DNA from: an uncultured Hyphomicrobium sp.
GTDB taxonomy: Bacteria > Pseudomonadota > Alphaproteobacteria > Rhizobiales > Hyphomicrobiaceae
Reading direction: 5' to 3'
Assembly (NCBI RefSeq): GCF_902826555.1
Contig: NZ_CADEFI010000006.1
Location: 6,591-69,622, forward strand
Length of the DNA stretch: 63,032 nt
The translations under genes and the position numbers were made by a program. The notes beneath the pieces were generated by a model. It made no database searches. It worked only from the letters and a program-made list of their open reading frames with translations, and was not told the DNA's origin. Shown one piece after another: positions 1 through 10,331 of the stretch; positions within the stretch are counted from its first letter, which is position 1, and every line of letters starts with the position of its first letter.

Positions 1-237
1 TTGCTCTCGGGCCGCGTTGTCCGTCAATCCAAAGACAGGATTGCCGTCGCCTTCGGTCGATCGCAACGCATCCAGCGTGCAAAACACGTCCGTCACCCCC
101 GGCGAAAAACTACCCGCCGCAAGCCTCGTCGTACCCCCGCAGCCTGACGGAGGCGTCATCGAGAGGGCGGTAGCTCTGCGCAAAGCCCCCGTTCAGATGT
201 CCGCTTAGGGTCGGACGCAGACTTCCGACCACGCATC
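1..237. other. Left-edge stretch with no supported gene
   Basis: No convincing gene is seen between the window edge and the mutY stop codon. A minus-strand frame opens with GTG at 94-96 and runs off the left edge (32 residues, beginning MTDVFCTLDALRS); it could be the start of a gene lying mostly outside the window, but its only support is a G-run just upstream. The plus-strand open frame here starts with TTG, has no ribosome-binding site and resembles no family I know. Confidence 0.3.
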
Positions 238-1356
<1,119 letters not shown>

Positions 1357-1511
1357 TTCGAATCGGGTCTCCCTTCGACGACGACGCGAATCACCACCAA
1401 CATGCTAGGGACGTGCAACACCCCTGCATATGACAGCAACGCCGCGTGACCGCAAAACTCACACAAAAACCACGGAAATCGCCGCTCCGGGCTCCGGCGC
1501 GGAGGCACGTT

Positions 1512-2048
1512 GTGCTGAGCCGCAGCGACACGCGGTTCGCAGCGCCCCCGGTCGCCCGCTTCGTTCCGGCCAAAGCCGTGGGCAGTTTTGTGCCTACGCT
1601 CACCAAGAAAGCCTTCGAAAAATTCGGCTTCTCGACCGCAACCCTGATCACCGATTGGGCGCGCATCGCCGGCAACGAGCTCGCAGCCTACACAATGCCG
1701 GAGCGCCTCAAATGGCCCCGCGGCGGCGAAAGTGCATCGGCCGACGACATCGAGAGCGACCGCCGCGGCGGTACGCTGATCCTGCGTGTCGATCCCGCGC
1801 GCGCGCTCGATGTCGAGTACCGGGCCCGCCAGATCATGGACCGCATCAACAGCTACTTCGGCTATCGGGCTGTCGAAACCATCCGCCTCGTCCAGGCCCC
1901 CCTTGAAGTGCGGCCGACCGCGCCGCGCCGCGAGACCCCCACCGAGGCAACGGGTGGCGCCGCAGCCGATCCCCTGGACGCCGCACTGGCCCGCCTTGAG
2001 CACGGCATGCGCCGCGACCAGCCCCGCCGATCCCCTCGATCACCCTGA
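1512..2048 (+). CDS. DUF721 (DciA-like) protein
   Basis: About 178 residues. The N-terminal half (AVGSFVPTLTKKAFEKFGF, then ITDWARIAGNELAAYTMPERL) matches the DUF721 family, whose better-studied members (DciA) load the replicative helicase DnaB in bacteria that lack DnaC. The last 50 residues are Pro/Arg-rich and look disordered. I chose GTG at 1512 because GGAGG lies six bases upstream (1501-1505); an in-frame GTG at 1446 would add 22 residues but has no ribosome-binding site. The position next to mutY and upstream of dsbA-like genes and smc fits the alphaproteobacterial arrangement. The family assignment is fairly sure; the helicase-loading role is inferred from the family. Confidence 0.8.
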   Translation: MLSRSDTRFAAPPVARFVPAKAVGSFVPTLTKKAFEKFGFSTATLITDWARIAGNELAAYTMPERLKWPRGGESASADDIESDRRGGTLILRVDPARALDVEYRARQIMDRINSYFGYRAVETIRLVQAPLEVRPTAPRRETPTEATGGAAADPLDAALARLEHGMRRDQPRRSPRSP

Positions 2049-2207
2049 CCGGATTGGCTTTTCCGGCAACACGGCAGACGTTCAAATCCCATTCAGCCTG
2101 GAATTGCCTTAATCGGACAATGCACCCATGTTATGGGCCTCAGCCGGAAACAAGGATTTCGCACCGGCCTGGGCTGGGTGCGGCGCGATTTTAGGGAGTT
2201 GACGATC

Positions 2208-2888
2208 ATGAAACTAGAGAGCCCGCTCGACCGCCGTCAGGCCCTGATAGCGGGCGCCGCACTTGGCGGACTGACGTTCGCGGCCGCGGCTCTGCCGGCC
2301 TTTGCCCAGCGCAAACAGGGCCCCGCCGAGGTCTCGGTCGAAGAGCTGATGAAGCGGGACGGCTTTCCCGATCTCGCCCTCGGCCCCGACACCGCCAAGG
2401 TCACCATTGTCGAATACGCCTCGCTGACCTGCGGCCACTGCAAGCACTTCCACGACACGGCCTTCCCGGAGATCAAGAAGAAGTACATCGACACCGGCAA
2501 GATCCGCTTCATCTTCCGCGAGTTCCCGCTCGATGCACGCGCCTTCGCCGGCTCCATGCTGGCGCGCTGCACCGGCACCAGCGAGAAGTCGATGGCCCTC
2601 ATCGACGTGCTGTTCGACAAGCAGGAACAGTGGGCCCACGTCGAGCAAGGCACCAAGGCGGCGCTATTCGATATCGCCAAGCAGGTCGGCTTCACACAGG
2701 ACAGCTTCGACAAATGCCTGACCGATCAGAAGTTGCTCGACCAGCTCACCGCCGTCCACACGCGCGCCATCGAGGCGTTTGGCGTGAACGCCACCCCGAC
2801 CTTCTTCATCAACGGCAAGCGCCTGCAGGGCGCACCTGTGATCGAGGAGTTCGACAAGGTTCTCGAGCCGCTTCTGGCTCAAGGTTGA
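2208..2888 (+). CDS. DsbA-family thioredoxin-fold oxidoreductase, exported (probable Tat)
   Basis: A 226-residue periplasmic thiol-disulfide oxidoreductase. The N-terminus is an export signal with twin arginines (DRRQALIAGAALGG, ending PAFAQ), so Tat export is likely. The mature part is a DsbA-type thioredoxin fold with active site CGHC (in YASLTCGHCKHFH) and the cis-Pro loop NATPTFFINGK. The ATG at 2208 follows AGGGAG at 2193-2198; a longer frame from 2133 would bury the signal. The next gene encodes a clear paralogue. The reaction, disulfide formation or isomerisation in envelope proteins, is the family role; the substrate is unknown. Confidence 0.9.
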   Translation: MKLESPLDRRQALIAGAALGGLTFAAAALPAFAQRKQGPAEVSVEELMKRDGFPDLALGPDTAKVTIVEYASLTCGHCKHFHDTAFPEIKKKYIDTGKIRFIFREFPLDARAFAGSMLARCTGTSEKSMALIDVLFDKQEQWAHVEQGTKAALFDIAKQVGFTQDSFDKCLTDQKLLDQLTAVHTRAIEAFGVNATPTFFINGKRLQGAPVIEEFDKVLEPLLAQG

Positions 2889-2948
2889 GACGCGCCGCGG
2901 ATAACGTTGTGGCTCGGATCCGGGTCTAGGCTTGGGAGTAGGCGCGCC

Positions 2949-3782
2949 ATGCGCGAGGCCGCGACAGGAACGTTAAGAATGGCCCCCGCAGCGATGCTGC
3001 TGGCCGTCCTCGTTCTGTCGGGTTGCTCGAGCAATTCGTCGTCGTCTCTTTCAACGGCGGGCGTGGCTCCAACGGCGGCGGAGGCCGGGACAAGCAGCGC
3101 TTACGGCGACACCACGGGCGAAAACAAGGCGGGCAGCGAACCGTTTAGCCCGTTCGGCGCCATCCCCGACCCCTCCGAGGGCGGCCGCAAAATTATCGAG
3201 AACCCGAGCGTCGCCGACGTCATGACGGCCGGCCCATTGCCCGAAATGTCGCTTGGCCGTCCGGACGCCCCCGTCACCATCGTGCAGTACGCGTCGCTGA
3301 CCTGCCCGCACTGCCGCGCGTTTCACCGTGAAACATTTCCCGAGTTCAAACGCACCTACATCGACACGGGCAAGGTGCGCTACATCCTGCGCGAGTTCCC
3401 GATCGGCAAGCAATCCGGCAACGCCACCATCGCGCTGCGCTGCGCCCCACCCGACAAGTACTTCACGCTCTATGGGAAATTCATGGAGCAACAGACCTCC
3501 TGGGTATCCCAGGAAGTCCGCCTCGAGCCTATCTTCGCCGTGGCCAAGCAGGTGGGGATGACCCAGGCCCAATTCGATTCCTGCCTCAAGAATCAGGCCA
3601 TGATCGACGGCCTGAAATGGGTCAAGGAGCGCGGACGGACGCTCGGCATCATCGGTACGCCGAACTTCTTCGTGCAAGGCAAGCTCGTGAAAAAGACGCT
3701 CACCATGAGCGACATCCGCGAGATGGTCGAGCCGCTGCTCTCTGCCCCTAGGTCGGCCGCAATGGCTGAGGGCCAGCGCTAG
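2949..3782 (+). CDS. DsbA-family thioredoxin-fold lipoprotein
   Basis: A 277-residue paralogue of the preceding gene. It has a lipoprotein signal (LAVLVLSGC lipobox), then about 90 residues of Ser/Gly/Ala-rich linker, then a DsbA-type domain with active site CPHC (YASLTCPHCRAFH) and cis-Pro loop IGTPNFFVQGK. It is therefore expected to be membrane-anchored, unlike its soluble neighbour. The ATG at 2949 is preceded by GGGAG at 2934-2938; the frame upstream to 2907 has no export signal. It lies 60 bases after the first dsbA-like gene and 37 bases before smc, and is probably co-transcribed with both. Confidence 0.88.
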   Translation: MREAATGTLRMAPAAMLLAVLVLSGCSSNSSSSLSTAGVAPTAAEAGTSSAYGDTTGENKAGSEPFSPFGAIPDPSEGGRKIIENPSVADVMTAGPLPEMSLGRPDAPVTIVQYASLTCPHCRAFHRETFPEFKRTYIDTGKVRYILREFPIGKQSGNATIALRCAPPDKYFTLYGKFMEQQTSWVSQEVRLEPIFAVAKQVGMTQAQFDSCLKNQAMIDGLKWVKERGRTLGIIGTPNFFVQGKLVKKTLTMSDIREMVEPLLSAPRSAAMAEGQR

Positions 3783-3819
3783 CACCGCGGCCACGCGTCG
3801 ATACGGGGTAGTAGTCAGA

Positions 3820-6800
3820 ATGAAGATCAGCCGTTTGAGGCTCCTGGGCTTCAAGTCCTTCGTCGAGCCGACCGATCTTGTCATCGAGCCGGGCCTCACC
3901 GGCGTCGTCGGCCCGAACGGCTGCGGCAAGTCGAATCTTCTCGAAGGCATCCGCTGGGTCATGGGCGAGAGCTCGCACAAGAGCATGCGCGCCGCCGCCA
4001 TGGACGACGTGATTTTCTCCGGCACCACGACGCGCCCGTCGCGCAACGTAGCGGAAGTGACGATCTTCCTCGACAACCAGGAGCGCAAGGCCCCCACCGA
4101 GTTCAACGACAGCGACCTGATTGAGATCACGCGACGTATCGAGCGCGAAGCAGGCTCCGCCTATCGCATCAACGGCCGCGAGGCACGCGCCCGCGACGTT
4201 AAGATCCTGTTCGAGGACGCCGCGACAGGGGCCCGCTCCCCGGCCCTCGTGCGCCAGGGGCAAATCTCCGAGATCGTCAACGCCAAGCCCGAGCAGCGCC
4301 GCCGCGTACTGGAGGACGCCGCCGGCATCGCCGGCCTGCACAGTCGCCGCCACGAGGCCGAGCTCCGCCTCAAGGGTGCCGAGAGCAACCTCGCGCGTCT
4401 CGCCGACATCATGGGTCAGCTCGGCTCGCAGATCGAAAGCCTGAAGCGCCAGGCCCGCCAGGCGCGCCGCTACAAGGACCTGTCCGAGGAGATCCGCCGC
4501 GCCGAAGCGCTCCTCGCCCACCTGTCGTGGATCGACGCCCAGGCCCTCGTTGAAACGGAGGAGCGGAACTTCTCCGAGACGCTGGCCCTGCTCGGCCGCG
4601 TGACCGAGGACGAGGCGAAGTCGCTGCGCGAGGAAGCAGCCCTCGCCGAAACCATCCAACCGCTGCGCGACAAGGAGGCCGAGCGCGGCGCAGCGCTCTC
4701 GCGCATCCGCATCGAGACCGAAGGTCTCGCCAAGGAGGCCACCCGCTGCGCGGAGCGGCGCCAGGAGCTGGCGAAGCTTGCCGGCGAGCTGGAGAAGGAT
4801 CTCGCGCGCGAGGCCCACCAGATCTCGGAGGCCAAGGAGCTCCTGGCCTCCTTCGACGTCGAGACCAAGGAGCTGCAAGCCGCCGAGGCCGAGGCCGACG
4901 CCGCCGAGGATCACATCCACGCTGCGGAAGAAGAGGCAGCCGGCGCCCTTGAGACCGCCGAAAAGCAGCTGTCCGTCGTGACCGAGCGCGCCGCAGAGGC
5001 TCGCGCCCGCCGCAAATCCCTCGAGACCGCCGAAGCGGAGCGCCGTGCGGCCGTTGCCAAGATCAACGACAAGCTTGCGGCGCTGGTGCGCGACGCAGAG
5101 GCCGCTGCCACGGGCGCGCCGGATTCACTCAAGCTCGCCTCCATCACCGAGCAGGGCCAACGCCTCGCCCGCGAAATCGCCGCCATCGAGACCGCAACAC
5201 TCGATGCCGAGGACAAGGTCGGAGACCTCGCCGAGACGGCACGCGTCCGCAGCGACGAGGCGCAGAAGGCGCGCATGGCGCTCTCGACCCTCGTCACTGA
5301 GCGCGAGACGCTGCACAAGCTGGTCATGCCCTCTTATGAAGACGGCAAGCCGCCGGTCGTCGAGCAGCTTCGCGTGTCCGCAGGCTACGAGGCGGCCCTC
5401 GTCGCCGCTCTCGGCGACGATCTCGATGCGCCGACCCACGAGGATGCCCCGGTGCGCTGGCGAGCCATCGACGTCAGCCCCGAGGATGCCACGCTCCCCG
5501 CCGATGCCGAGCCCCTGAGTTCGCACGTCGGAGCACCTCCCGAATTGACGCGCCGCCTGCGCCAGATCGGCGTCGTCCCGCGTGAGCTCGGCGCACGCCT
5601 TCAACCCCATTTGAAGCAGGGCCAGCGCCTCGTCAGCCGCGAGGGCGATCTCTGGCGGTGGGACGGATTCGTTGCCGTTGCCGGCGGCATGACGCCCGCC
5701 GCCCAACGCCTCGCCGAGCGCAACCGCCTGGCTGACATGTTCGAGCGCGAGAAGGCCGCCCGCACCGAGGCCCAGCATCTCGCCGCGCTGGATCAGGAGG
5801 CCGCCGCCGCCCATGCCGCGGCCGCCGCCGAGGAGAAGCGTCTGCGCGCCCTTTGGCGCGATACCCAGACCAATCACGTCGCCACCCGCGACGCCTTGGC
5901 GGCCATCGAGCGCCAGGCTCGCGAGACCGAAGCCAGGCTCGCATCCGTCGCCGAAGCCCGCGTGCGCGCCGAAAGCGATCTCGCCGAGATGCAGGCGAGC
6001 CTCGACCACATCGAGGACGAGCTGGCGAAGCTCGACGCCGAGGACGATCCCGCCGCGCGCCTGCCCGAGGTGCAAAAGGCGGCCCAGGAACGCCGCACCG
6101 CGCTTTCCGTCGCCCAGGCCCGCGTCGCCACCCACGCCCGCGAGCGCGAGACACGCAAGCGTCGCGTCGACACCATCGCCACCGAACGCACTCGCTGGGC
6201 CTCGCGCAGCGAAAGCGCCGGAGAGCACATCGCGGCCCTCGAGGAGCGGCTCGCCAAGACCAGGAGCGATATCGCCGCGCTGGAGGAGGTCATCCCCGCC
6301 CTCGAAGAGCGACGTCAGGGCCTGCTCGGTGCTCTTTCCGACGCCGAAGCCGCCCGCAACGCTGCCGCCGACGACCTCACCCGGGCCGAGAACGCGCTGC
6401 GCGCCGCCGCCCAAGCCCTCCGCGAGGCGCAAGGCGCCGTCACCTCCGCACGCGAGGCCCGCGCCCGTATCGAGACGCGCCTCGAAGGCGCGCGCACGCG
6501 CCGCCAGGACGAGGCTCGCCGCATCCGCGAGGGGTTGAACGTCTCCCCTGAGGAATGCCTCGCGCTCGCAGGCCTCGCACCCTCGGAGCAAGTCCCCCCG
6601 CTCGCCGACGCCGACCGCAGTCTGCAACGGCTCAAGTCCGATCGCGAGCGCCTGGGCGGCGTCAACCTTCAGGCCGACGACGAGCTGACGACGTTCCTCG
6701 AGCAGATGAGCACGATGGAGACCGAGCGCGACGACGTCGAGCAGGCCATCGCCAAGCTGCGCGGCGCCATCCAGCAGTTGAACCGCGAAGGCAAGAAGCG

Positions 6801-7278
6801 CCTCGACGAGGCCTTCGACACCGTCAACGGCCATTTCCAGCGCCTGTTCTCGACCCTGTTCGGCGGCGGCGAAGCGCGTCTCGAGATGATCGCAGGCGAG
6901 GATCCGCTCGAAAGCGGCCTTGAGATCATCGCCAAGCCGCCCGGCAAGAAGCCGGTGACGCTCTCCCTGCTTTCGGGCGGCGAGCAGACGCTGACCGCTC
7001 TCTCTCTCATTTTTGCGGTGTTCCTCACCAACCCCTCGCCCATCTGCGTGTTGGACGAGGTCGACGCGCCGCTGGACGACGCGAACGTCGACCGCTTCTG
7101 CACGCTCATGGAGAAGATGTCCGAGGAGACGGCGACGCGATTCCTGGTCATCACCCACCATCCAATGACGATGATGCGCATGAACCGCCTGTTCGGGGTC
7201 ACCATGGCCGAAAAGGGCGTTTCCCAGCTCGTGTCCGTGGACCTCGAGACCGCCCGCTCGTTCCGCGAGGCCGGCTGA
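3820..7278 (+). CDS. smc: Chromosome segregation ATPase SMC
   Basis: A 1152-residue condensin core subunit that organises and segregates the chromosome with ScpA and ScpB (not in this window). Visible parts: N-terminal head with Walker A GPNGCGKSN near residue 33; a long coiled coil rich in Glu/Ala/Arg; a hinge at roughly residues 500-630 (VVEQLRVSAGYEAALVAALG and a GDLWRWDGFVAVAGG segment); a second coiled coil; and the C-terminal head with signature LSGGEQTL and Walker B ICVLDEVDAPLDD. Length is normal for the family. The ATG at 3820 lacks a strong ribosome-binding site, but the sequence MKISRLRLLGFKSFV is the classic SMC start. Confidence 0.98.
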   Translation: MKISRLRLLGFKSFVEPTDLVIEPGLTGVVGPNGCGKSNLLEGIRWVMGESSHKSMRAAAMDDVIFSGTTTRPSRNVAEVTIFLDNQERKAPTEFNDSDLIEITRRIEREAGSAYRINGREARARDVKILFEDAATGARSPALVRQGQISEIVNAKPEQRRRVLEDAAGIAGLHSRRHEAELRLKGAESNLARLADIMGQLGSQIESLKRQARQARRYKDLSEEIRRAEALLAHLSWIDAQALVETEERNFSETLALLGRVTEDEAKSLREEAALAETIQPLRDKEAERGAALSRIRIETEGLAKEATRCAERRQELAKLAGELEKDLAREAHQISEAKELLASFDVETKELQAAEAEADAAEDHIHAAEEEAAGALETAEKQLSVVTERAAEARARRKSLETAEAERRAAVAKINDKLAALVRDAEAAATGAPDSLKLASITEQGQRLAREIAAIETATLDAEDKVGDLAETARVRSDEAQKARMALSTLVTERETLHKLVMPSYEDGKPPVVEQLRVSAGYEAALVAALGDDLDAPTHEDAPVRWRAIDVSPEDATLPADAEPLSSHVGAPPELTRRLRQIGVVPRELGARLQPHLKQGQRLVSREGDLWRWDGFVAVAGGMTPAAQRLAERNRLADMFEREKAARTEAQHLAALDQEAAAAHAAAAAEEKRLRALWRDTQTNHVATRDALAAIERQARETEARLASVAEARVRAESDLAEMQASLDHIEDELAKLDAEDDPAARLPEVQKAAQERRTALSVAQARVATHARERETRKRRVDTIATERTRWASRSESAGEHIAALEERLAKTRSDIAALEEVIPALEERRQGLLGALSDAEAARNAAADDLTRAENALRAAAQALREAQGAVTSAREARARIETRLEGARTRRQDEARRIREGLNVSPEECLALAGLAPSEQVPPLADADRSLQRLKSDRERLGGVNLQADDELTTFLEQMSTMETERDDVEQAIAKLRGAIQQLNREGKKRLDEAFDTVNGHFQRLFSTLFGGGEARLEMIAGEDPLESGLEIIAKPPGKKPVTLSLLSGGEQTLTALSLIFAVFLTNPSPICVLDEVDAPLDDANVDRFCTLMEKMSEETATRFLVITHHPMTMMRMNRLFGVTMAEKGVSQLVSVDLETARSFREAG

Positions 7279-7501
7279 CCGCTACGGCGGCCGCACACGC
7301 CGGCGCCCCTAGGTATATGGCCCGCTCCCGGCTACCGTTCGGGCCGCTGTTCCTCGGCCACGCCCTGCGCGGTTTCGCCGTACCCCCGCAATCCTTGCAA
7401 AATTGTGGCCGTTGCTTGACACCGCTTGGCCTCCGGGTATGGTGCGCGCCGTTGGTAATCCAGCCGTTTCAGCCTGCGGGATTCTGCGGGCAGAGGAAGC
7501 T

Positions 7502-7909
7502 ATGTCGGCGTCGAACGACGACGAAAATCCGCCTCGTGGCGAGCTTTCTCGTGAGGAGCGGGAGGCGTTTCGCAAACGCGCTTCCGACCTCGGCTCGCGG
7601 CTGGACAAAGTCAAGGCCGAGACCCGTGAAAAAGCGGGTCCCGAGCCGGACGAGCGGGCCCGCGGCGCTGCCATGGGCCAGGCGATGAAGATTTCGATCG
7701 AGCTCGTCGTCGGCATCGCCGTCGGCGGGTTCATCGGCAAAGTGCTGGACGACCAGTTCGGCACCGCGCCTTGGTTTTTGATCGTGTTCCTGATGCTGGG
7801 CTTCGCGGCCGGCCTCGCGAACATCGTGCGGACGGCGCGGCGGATGCAGGCTGAAGCCGAACCGTTGCAGCGGAGCGCGAAAGCGGTTCCTGACGATGAC
7901 GACGACTGA
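7502..7909 (+). CDS. atpI: ATP synthase accessory protein AtpI
   Basis: A 135-residue membrane protein at the head of the F0 operon. Its Glu/Lys/Arg-rich cytoplasmic N-terminus is followed by two membrane segments (IELVVGIAVGGFIGKVL and FLIVFLMLGFAAGLANI) typical of the AtpI family, which aids c-ring assembly and possibly Mg2+ supply. The ATG at 7502 follows AGAGGA at 7492-7497; a longer reading from 7403 would add an unrelated 33-residue extension. The gene ends 17 bases before the atpB start. Confidence 0.88.
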   Translation: MSASNDDENPPRGELSREEREAFRKRASDLGSRLDKVKAETREKAGPEPDERARGAAMGQAMKISIELVVGIAVGGFIGKVLDDQFGTAPWFLIVFLMLGFAAGLANIVRTARRMQAEAEPLQRSAKAVPDDDDD

Positions 7910-7926
7910 AGTTGGGGGACGGGACA

Positions 7927-8712
7927 TTGGCTGAGACAACGGAAGTGGCAGGGCATGCGGCCGAAGCCCATGGGCCCATGCACCAGTTCGAGATCAAGCG
8001 CCTCGTGCCCCTGGAGTTCATGGGCTACGACATCACCTTCACCAACGCCTCGCTGATGATGATCCTGGCGCTGGTCTTCATCTCGCTGTTTCTCTATTTC
8101 GCCATGAGCCGGCGCGCGCTAGTCCCCGGCCGCATCCAATCCACCGCCGAGATGCTCTACGAGTACGTTGCCGACATGGTTCGCGGCAGCGTCGGCAAGG
8201 AAGGCATGAAGTACTTCCCCTGGATCTTCACGATCTTCATCTTCATCCTGACGCTCAACATGTTCGGCATGGTGCCGGGTTCCTTCACGGTGACGAGCCA
8301 CATTATTGTCACCTTCGCCCTCGCTGCCATGGTCTGGATCACGGTCACGCTGATCGGTTTCGCCAAGCATGGGCTGGGCTACCTCAAGCTGTTCATCCCG
8401 TCGGGCGTGCCGTGGTGGCTGATGCCCGTCATCGTTCCGATCGAGATCATCTCCTACCTGATCCGCCCCATCAGCCACTCGGTCCGCCTCTTCGCCAACA
8501 TGATGGCAGGACACACCATGCTGAAGGTGTTCGCCGGCTTCGTCGTCGGTCTCGGCTCTCTCGGCGGCATCGCCTCCCTCGGTGGCATTGCCCCCATCGC
8601 CTTCCTCATCGCATTCACGGGCCTCGAGTTCCTCGTGGCCTTCCTGCAGGCGCTGATCTTCACCGTTCTGACCTGCATCTACCTCAACGACGCGCTCCAC
8701 ATGCACCATTAA
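7927..8712 (+). CDS. atpB: F0F1 ATP synthase subunit a
   Basis: A proton-channel subunit of about 261 residues. There are several strongly hydrophobic segments and the conserved RLFANMMAGHTMLKV block carrying the essential Arg that interacts with the c-ring, followed by a hydrophobic C-terminus (LVAFLQALIFTVLTCIYLND). No ATG fits the N-terminus well: I chose TTG at 7927, directly after GGGGGACGGG. Alternatives are TTG at 7912 (five residues longer) or ATG at 7978 (17 residues shorter). Part of the atpI-B-E-b'-b operon; F1 genes are not in the window, as usual for alphaproteobacteria. Confidence 0.96.
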   Translation: MAETTEVAGHAAEAHGPMHQFEIKRLVPLEFMGYDITFTNASLMMILALVFISLFLYFAMSRRALVPGRIQSTAEMLYEYVADMVRGSVGKEGMKYFPWIFTIFIFILTLNMFGMVPGSFTVTSHIIVTFALAAMVWITVTLIGFAKHGLGYLKLFIPSGVPWWLMPVIVPIEIISYLIRPISHSVRLFANMMAGHTMLKVFAGFVVGLGSLGGIASLGGIAPIAFLIAFTGLEFLVAFLQALIFTVLTCIYLNDALHMHH

Positions 8713-8781
8713 GGCTGCAGGCAGGGCGCACCGGTTTCCACCCAAACGAAACACTTACAAAGTCTAACGAAGGAGACACTC

Positions 8782-9006
8782 ATGGATCTCGCATCGGCCA
8801 AGATGATCGGCGCAGGCCTCGCTTGCAGCGCTCTCATCGGCGCAGGCGTCGGCATCGGCAACATCTTCGGCAACTACCTCTCGGGCGCCATGCGCAACCC
8901 GTCGGCTGCCCCCGGCCAGTTCACGAACCTGCTCATCGGCTTCGCTCTCGCGGAAGCAACCGGCCTCTTCGGCCTGCTCATCGCGCTGATCATTCTCTAC
9001 GGTTGA
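8782..9006 (+). CDS. atpE: F0F1 ATP synthase subunit c
   Basis: A 74-residue proteolipid of the rotating c-ring. Two membrane helices flank the polar loop SGAMRNPSAAPGQ, and the ion-binding acid is Glu58 in FALAEATGLFG. The neighbouring residues look like a proton-type rather than a sodium-type ring. GAAGGAGA about seven bases upstream of the ATG is a strong ribosome-binding site, which fits the high stoichiometry of this subunit. Confidence 0.98.
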   Translation: MDLASAKMIGAGLACSALIGAGVGIGNIFGNYLSGAMRNPSAAPGQFTNLLIGFALAEATGLFGLLIALIILYG

Positions 9007-9043
9007 TCCCGACACGCGAACCGATCTCCCGGCCGGGCATGAC

Positions 9044-9058
9044 GCCCGCCGGGCGGGC
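9044..9058 (+). other. Short G+C palindrome between atpE and the b' gene
   Basis: GCCCGCC and GGCGGGC form a compact hairpin downstream of atpE. There is no T-run, so it is not a classic terminator. A stabilising or attenuating hairpin after the c-subunit gene is common in atp operons; that role is inferred here. Confidence 0.3.
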
Positions 9059-9073
9059 GATGTTATACCGGAG

Positions 9074-9673
9074 ATGAAGACCATGAGAGCGGTGACCGCG
9101 CTCGGTAAAGCCTATTGGAGAGCCGCACTCGCCGGAACGGCGATGCTCGCGGCCGGCACCAGCACGGCCCTCGCTGAAGGTGGCCTGCCCCAGCTCAAGA
9201 CCGAGGATTTCTCCCCACAGCTGTTCTGGCTGGTGGTGACGTTCCTCCTCCTGTTCTGGGTGATGTCCAAGATCGCCCTGCCGCGGATCGGCGAGGTTAT
9301 CGAGGAGCGCAAGGACCGCATCCAGCGCGACCTCGCAGCCGCCGAGCGCTTGAAGGGCGAGACCGAAAAGGCTCTCTCGGCCTACGAGAAGGCCCTATCG
9401 GACGCCCGCGGCAACGCCTCGTCCATCGCGCGCCAGACGCGCGATACCTTGAACGCCGAGGTCGACAAGGAGCGCAAGGCGGTCGAGGACCAGCTGGCCA
9501 AGAAGCTCGCCGACGCCGAGGCCTCGATCGGCGCCACCAAGGACAAGGCGCTCGCGAGCGTCAAGGATATCGCTGGCGACACCGTGACTGCCATCGTCGG
9601 CGCACTCTCGAACGTGAGCGCCACCAAGGACGAAATCGACCGCGCGCTCGCCGCGTCCGGCGGGAACAAGTGA
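9074..9673 (+). CDS. atpF2: F0F1 ATP synthase subunit b' (second b subunit)
   Basis: A 199-residue peripheral-stalk subunit. An N-terminal hydrophobic stretch resembling a signal or extension ([20 protein letters not shown]) is followed by the membrane anchor ([22 protein letters not shown]) and a long charged helix that dimerises with subunit b. Having both b' and b adjacent is characteristic of alphaproteobacteria and cyanobacteria. The next gene starts seven bases after the stop, indicating coupled translation. Confidence 0.93.
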   Translation: MKTMRAVTALGKAYWRAALAGTAMLAAGTSTALAEGGLPQLKTEDFSPQLFWLVVTFLLLFWVMSKIALPRIGEVIEERKDRIQRDLAAAERLKGETEKALSAYEKALSDARGNASSIARQTRDTLNAEVDKERKAVEDQLAKKLADAEASIGATKDKALASVKDIAGDTVTAIVGALSNVSATKDEIDRALAASGGNK

Positions 9674-9680
9674 GGCCATC

Positions 9681-10172
9681 ATGCTGAACCCCGCCGCACC
9701 AGAATTCTGGGTCCTCGTTTCCTTCCTGATCTTCGTCGGTCTGCTCGTCTGGAAGGGCGTTCCGGGTCTGATTGGCAAGGCGCTCGACCAACGCGCCGCT
9801 GCCATCCGCACCGAGCTCGACGAAGCACGCCGCCTGCGTGAGGAAGCCCAGCAGCTCCTCGCCGACTACCAGCGCAAGGCGCGCGAGGCCGAGGACGAGG
9901 CCAAGTCCATCGTCGAGGCCGCGAAACACGAGGCCGAAGCACTGGCTGCCGAGACGCGCAAGGCCCTCGCCGAGCAGGTCGAGCGGCGCACCAAGTCTGC
10001 CGAGGAGAAGATCGCCCGTGCCGAGGCGCAGGCGCTCTCCGACGTGCGCGCCGCCGCCGTCGAGCTCGCGACGAAGGCCTCGGAGAGCATTCTCAAGGCC
10101 AAGCTTGCGGGCGACGCCGGAGCCTCCCTGGTCGACACCGCCATCCGCGACCTCAAGGGCAAGCTCAACTAG
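9681..10172 (+). CDS. atpF: F0F1 ATP synthase subunit b
   Basis: A 163-residue peripheral-stalk subunit with one N-terminal membrane helix ([20 protein letters not shown]) and a long Ala/Glu/Lys/Arg-rich helix. It is shorter than b' and lacks its N-terminal extension. It is the last gene of the F0 operon and is followed within 30 bases by a strong intrinsic terminator. Confidence 0.96.
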   Translation: MLNPAAPEFWVLVSFLIFVGLLVWKGVPGLIGKALDQRAAAIRTELDEARRLREEAQQLLADYQRKAREAEDEAKSIVEAAKHEAEALAAETRKALAEQVERRTKSAEEKIARAEAQALSDVRAAAVELATKASESILKAKLAGDAGASLVDTAIRDLKGKLN

Positions 10173-10200
10173 CCGCTCGCGATAAGTCGCCGAAAACAAC

Positions 10201-10231
10201 AAAGCCGGGCCTCGCGCCCGGCTTTTTCTTT
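10201..10231 (+). terminator. Rho-independent terminator of the F0 operon
   Basis: A perfect ten-base stem AAAGCCGGGC / GCCCGGCTTT with a five-base loop, running into a T-rich tract at 10223-10231. It closes the atp operon. Confidence 0.93.
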
Positions 10232-10331
10232 ACTTCCGACCGCCCAGACCTTCAGTCGCCCGTATCAGCCGATTATTGTAAGCCATCTGACGATGGGTGT
10301 AGGCTCACGATGTCCTGTGCACGGGGGTGCA

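Noticed and set aside
5125-7161. Long minus-strand open frame opposite smc
   Set aside because: Shadow of the smc coiled coil; composition mirrors the Ala/Glu/Arg codons of SMC and no domain is visible.
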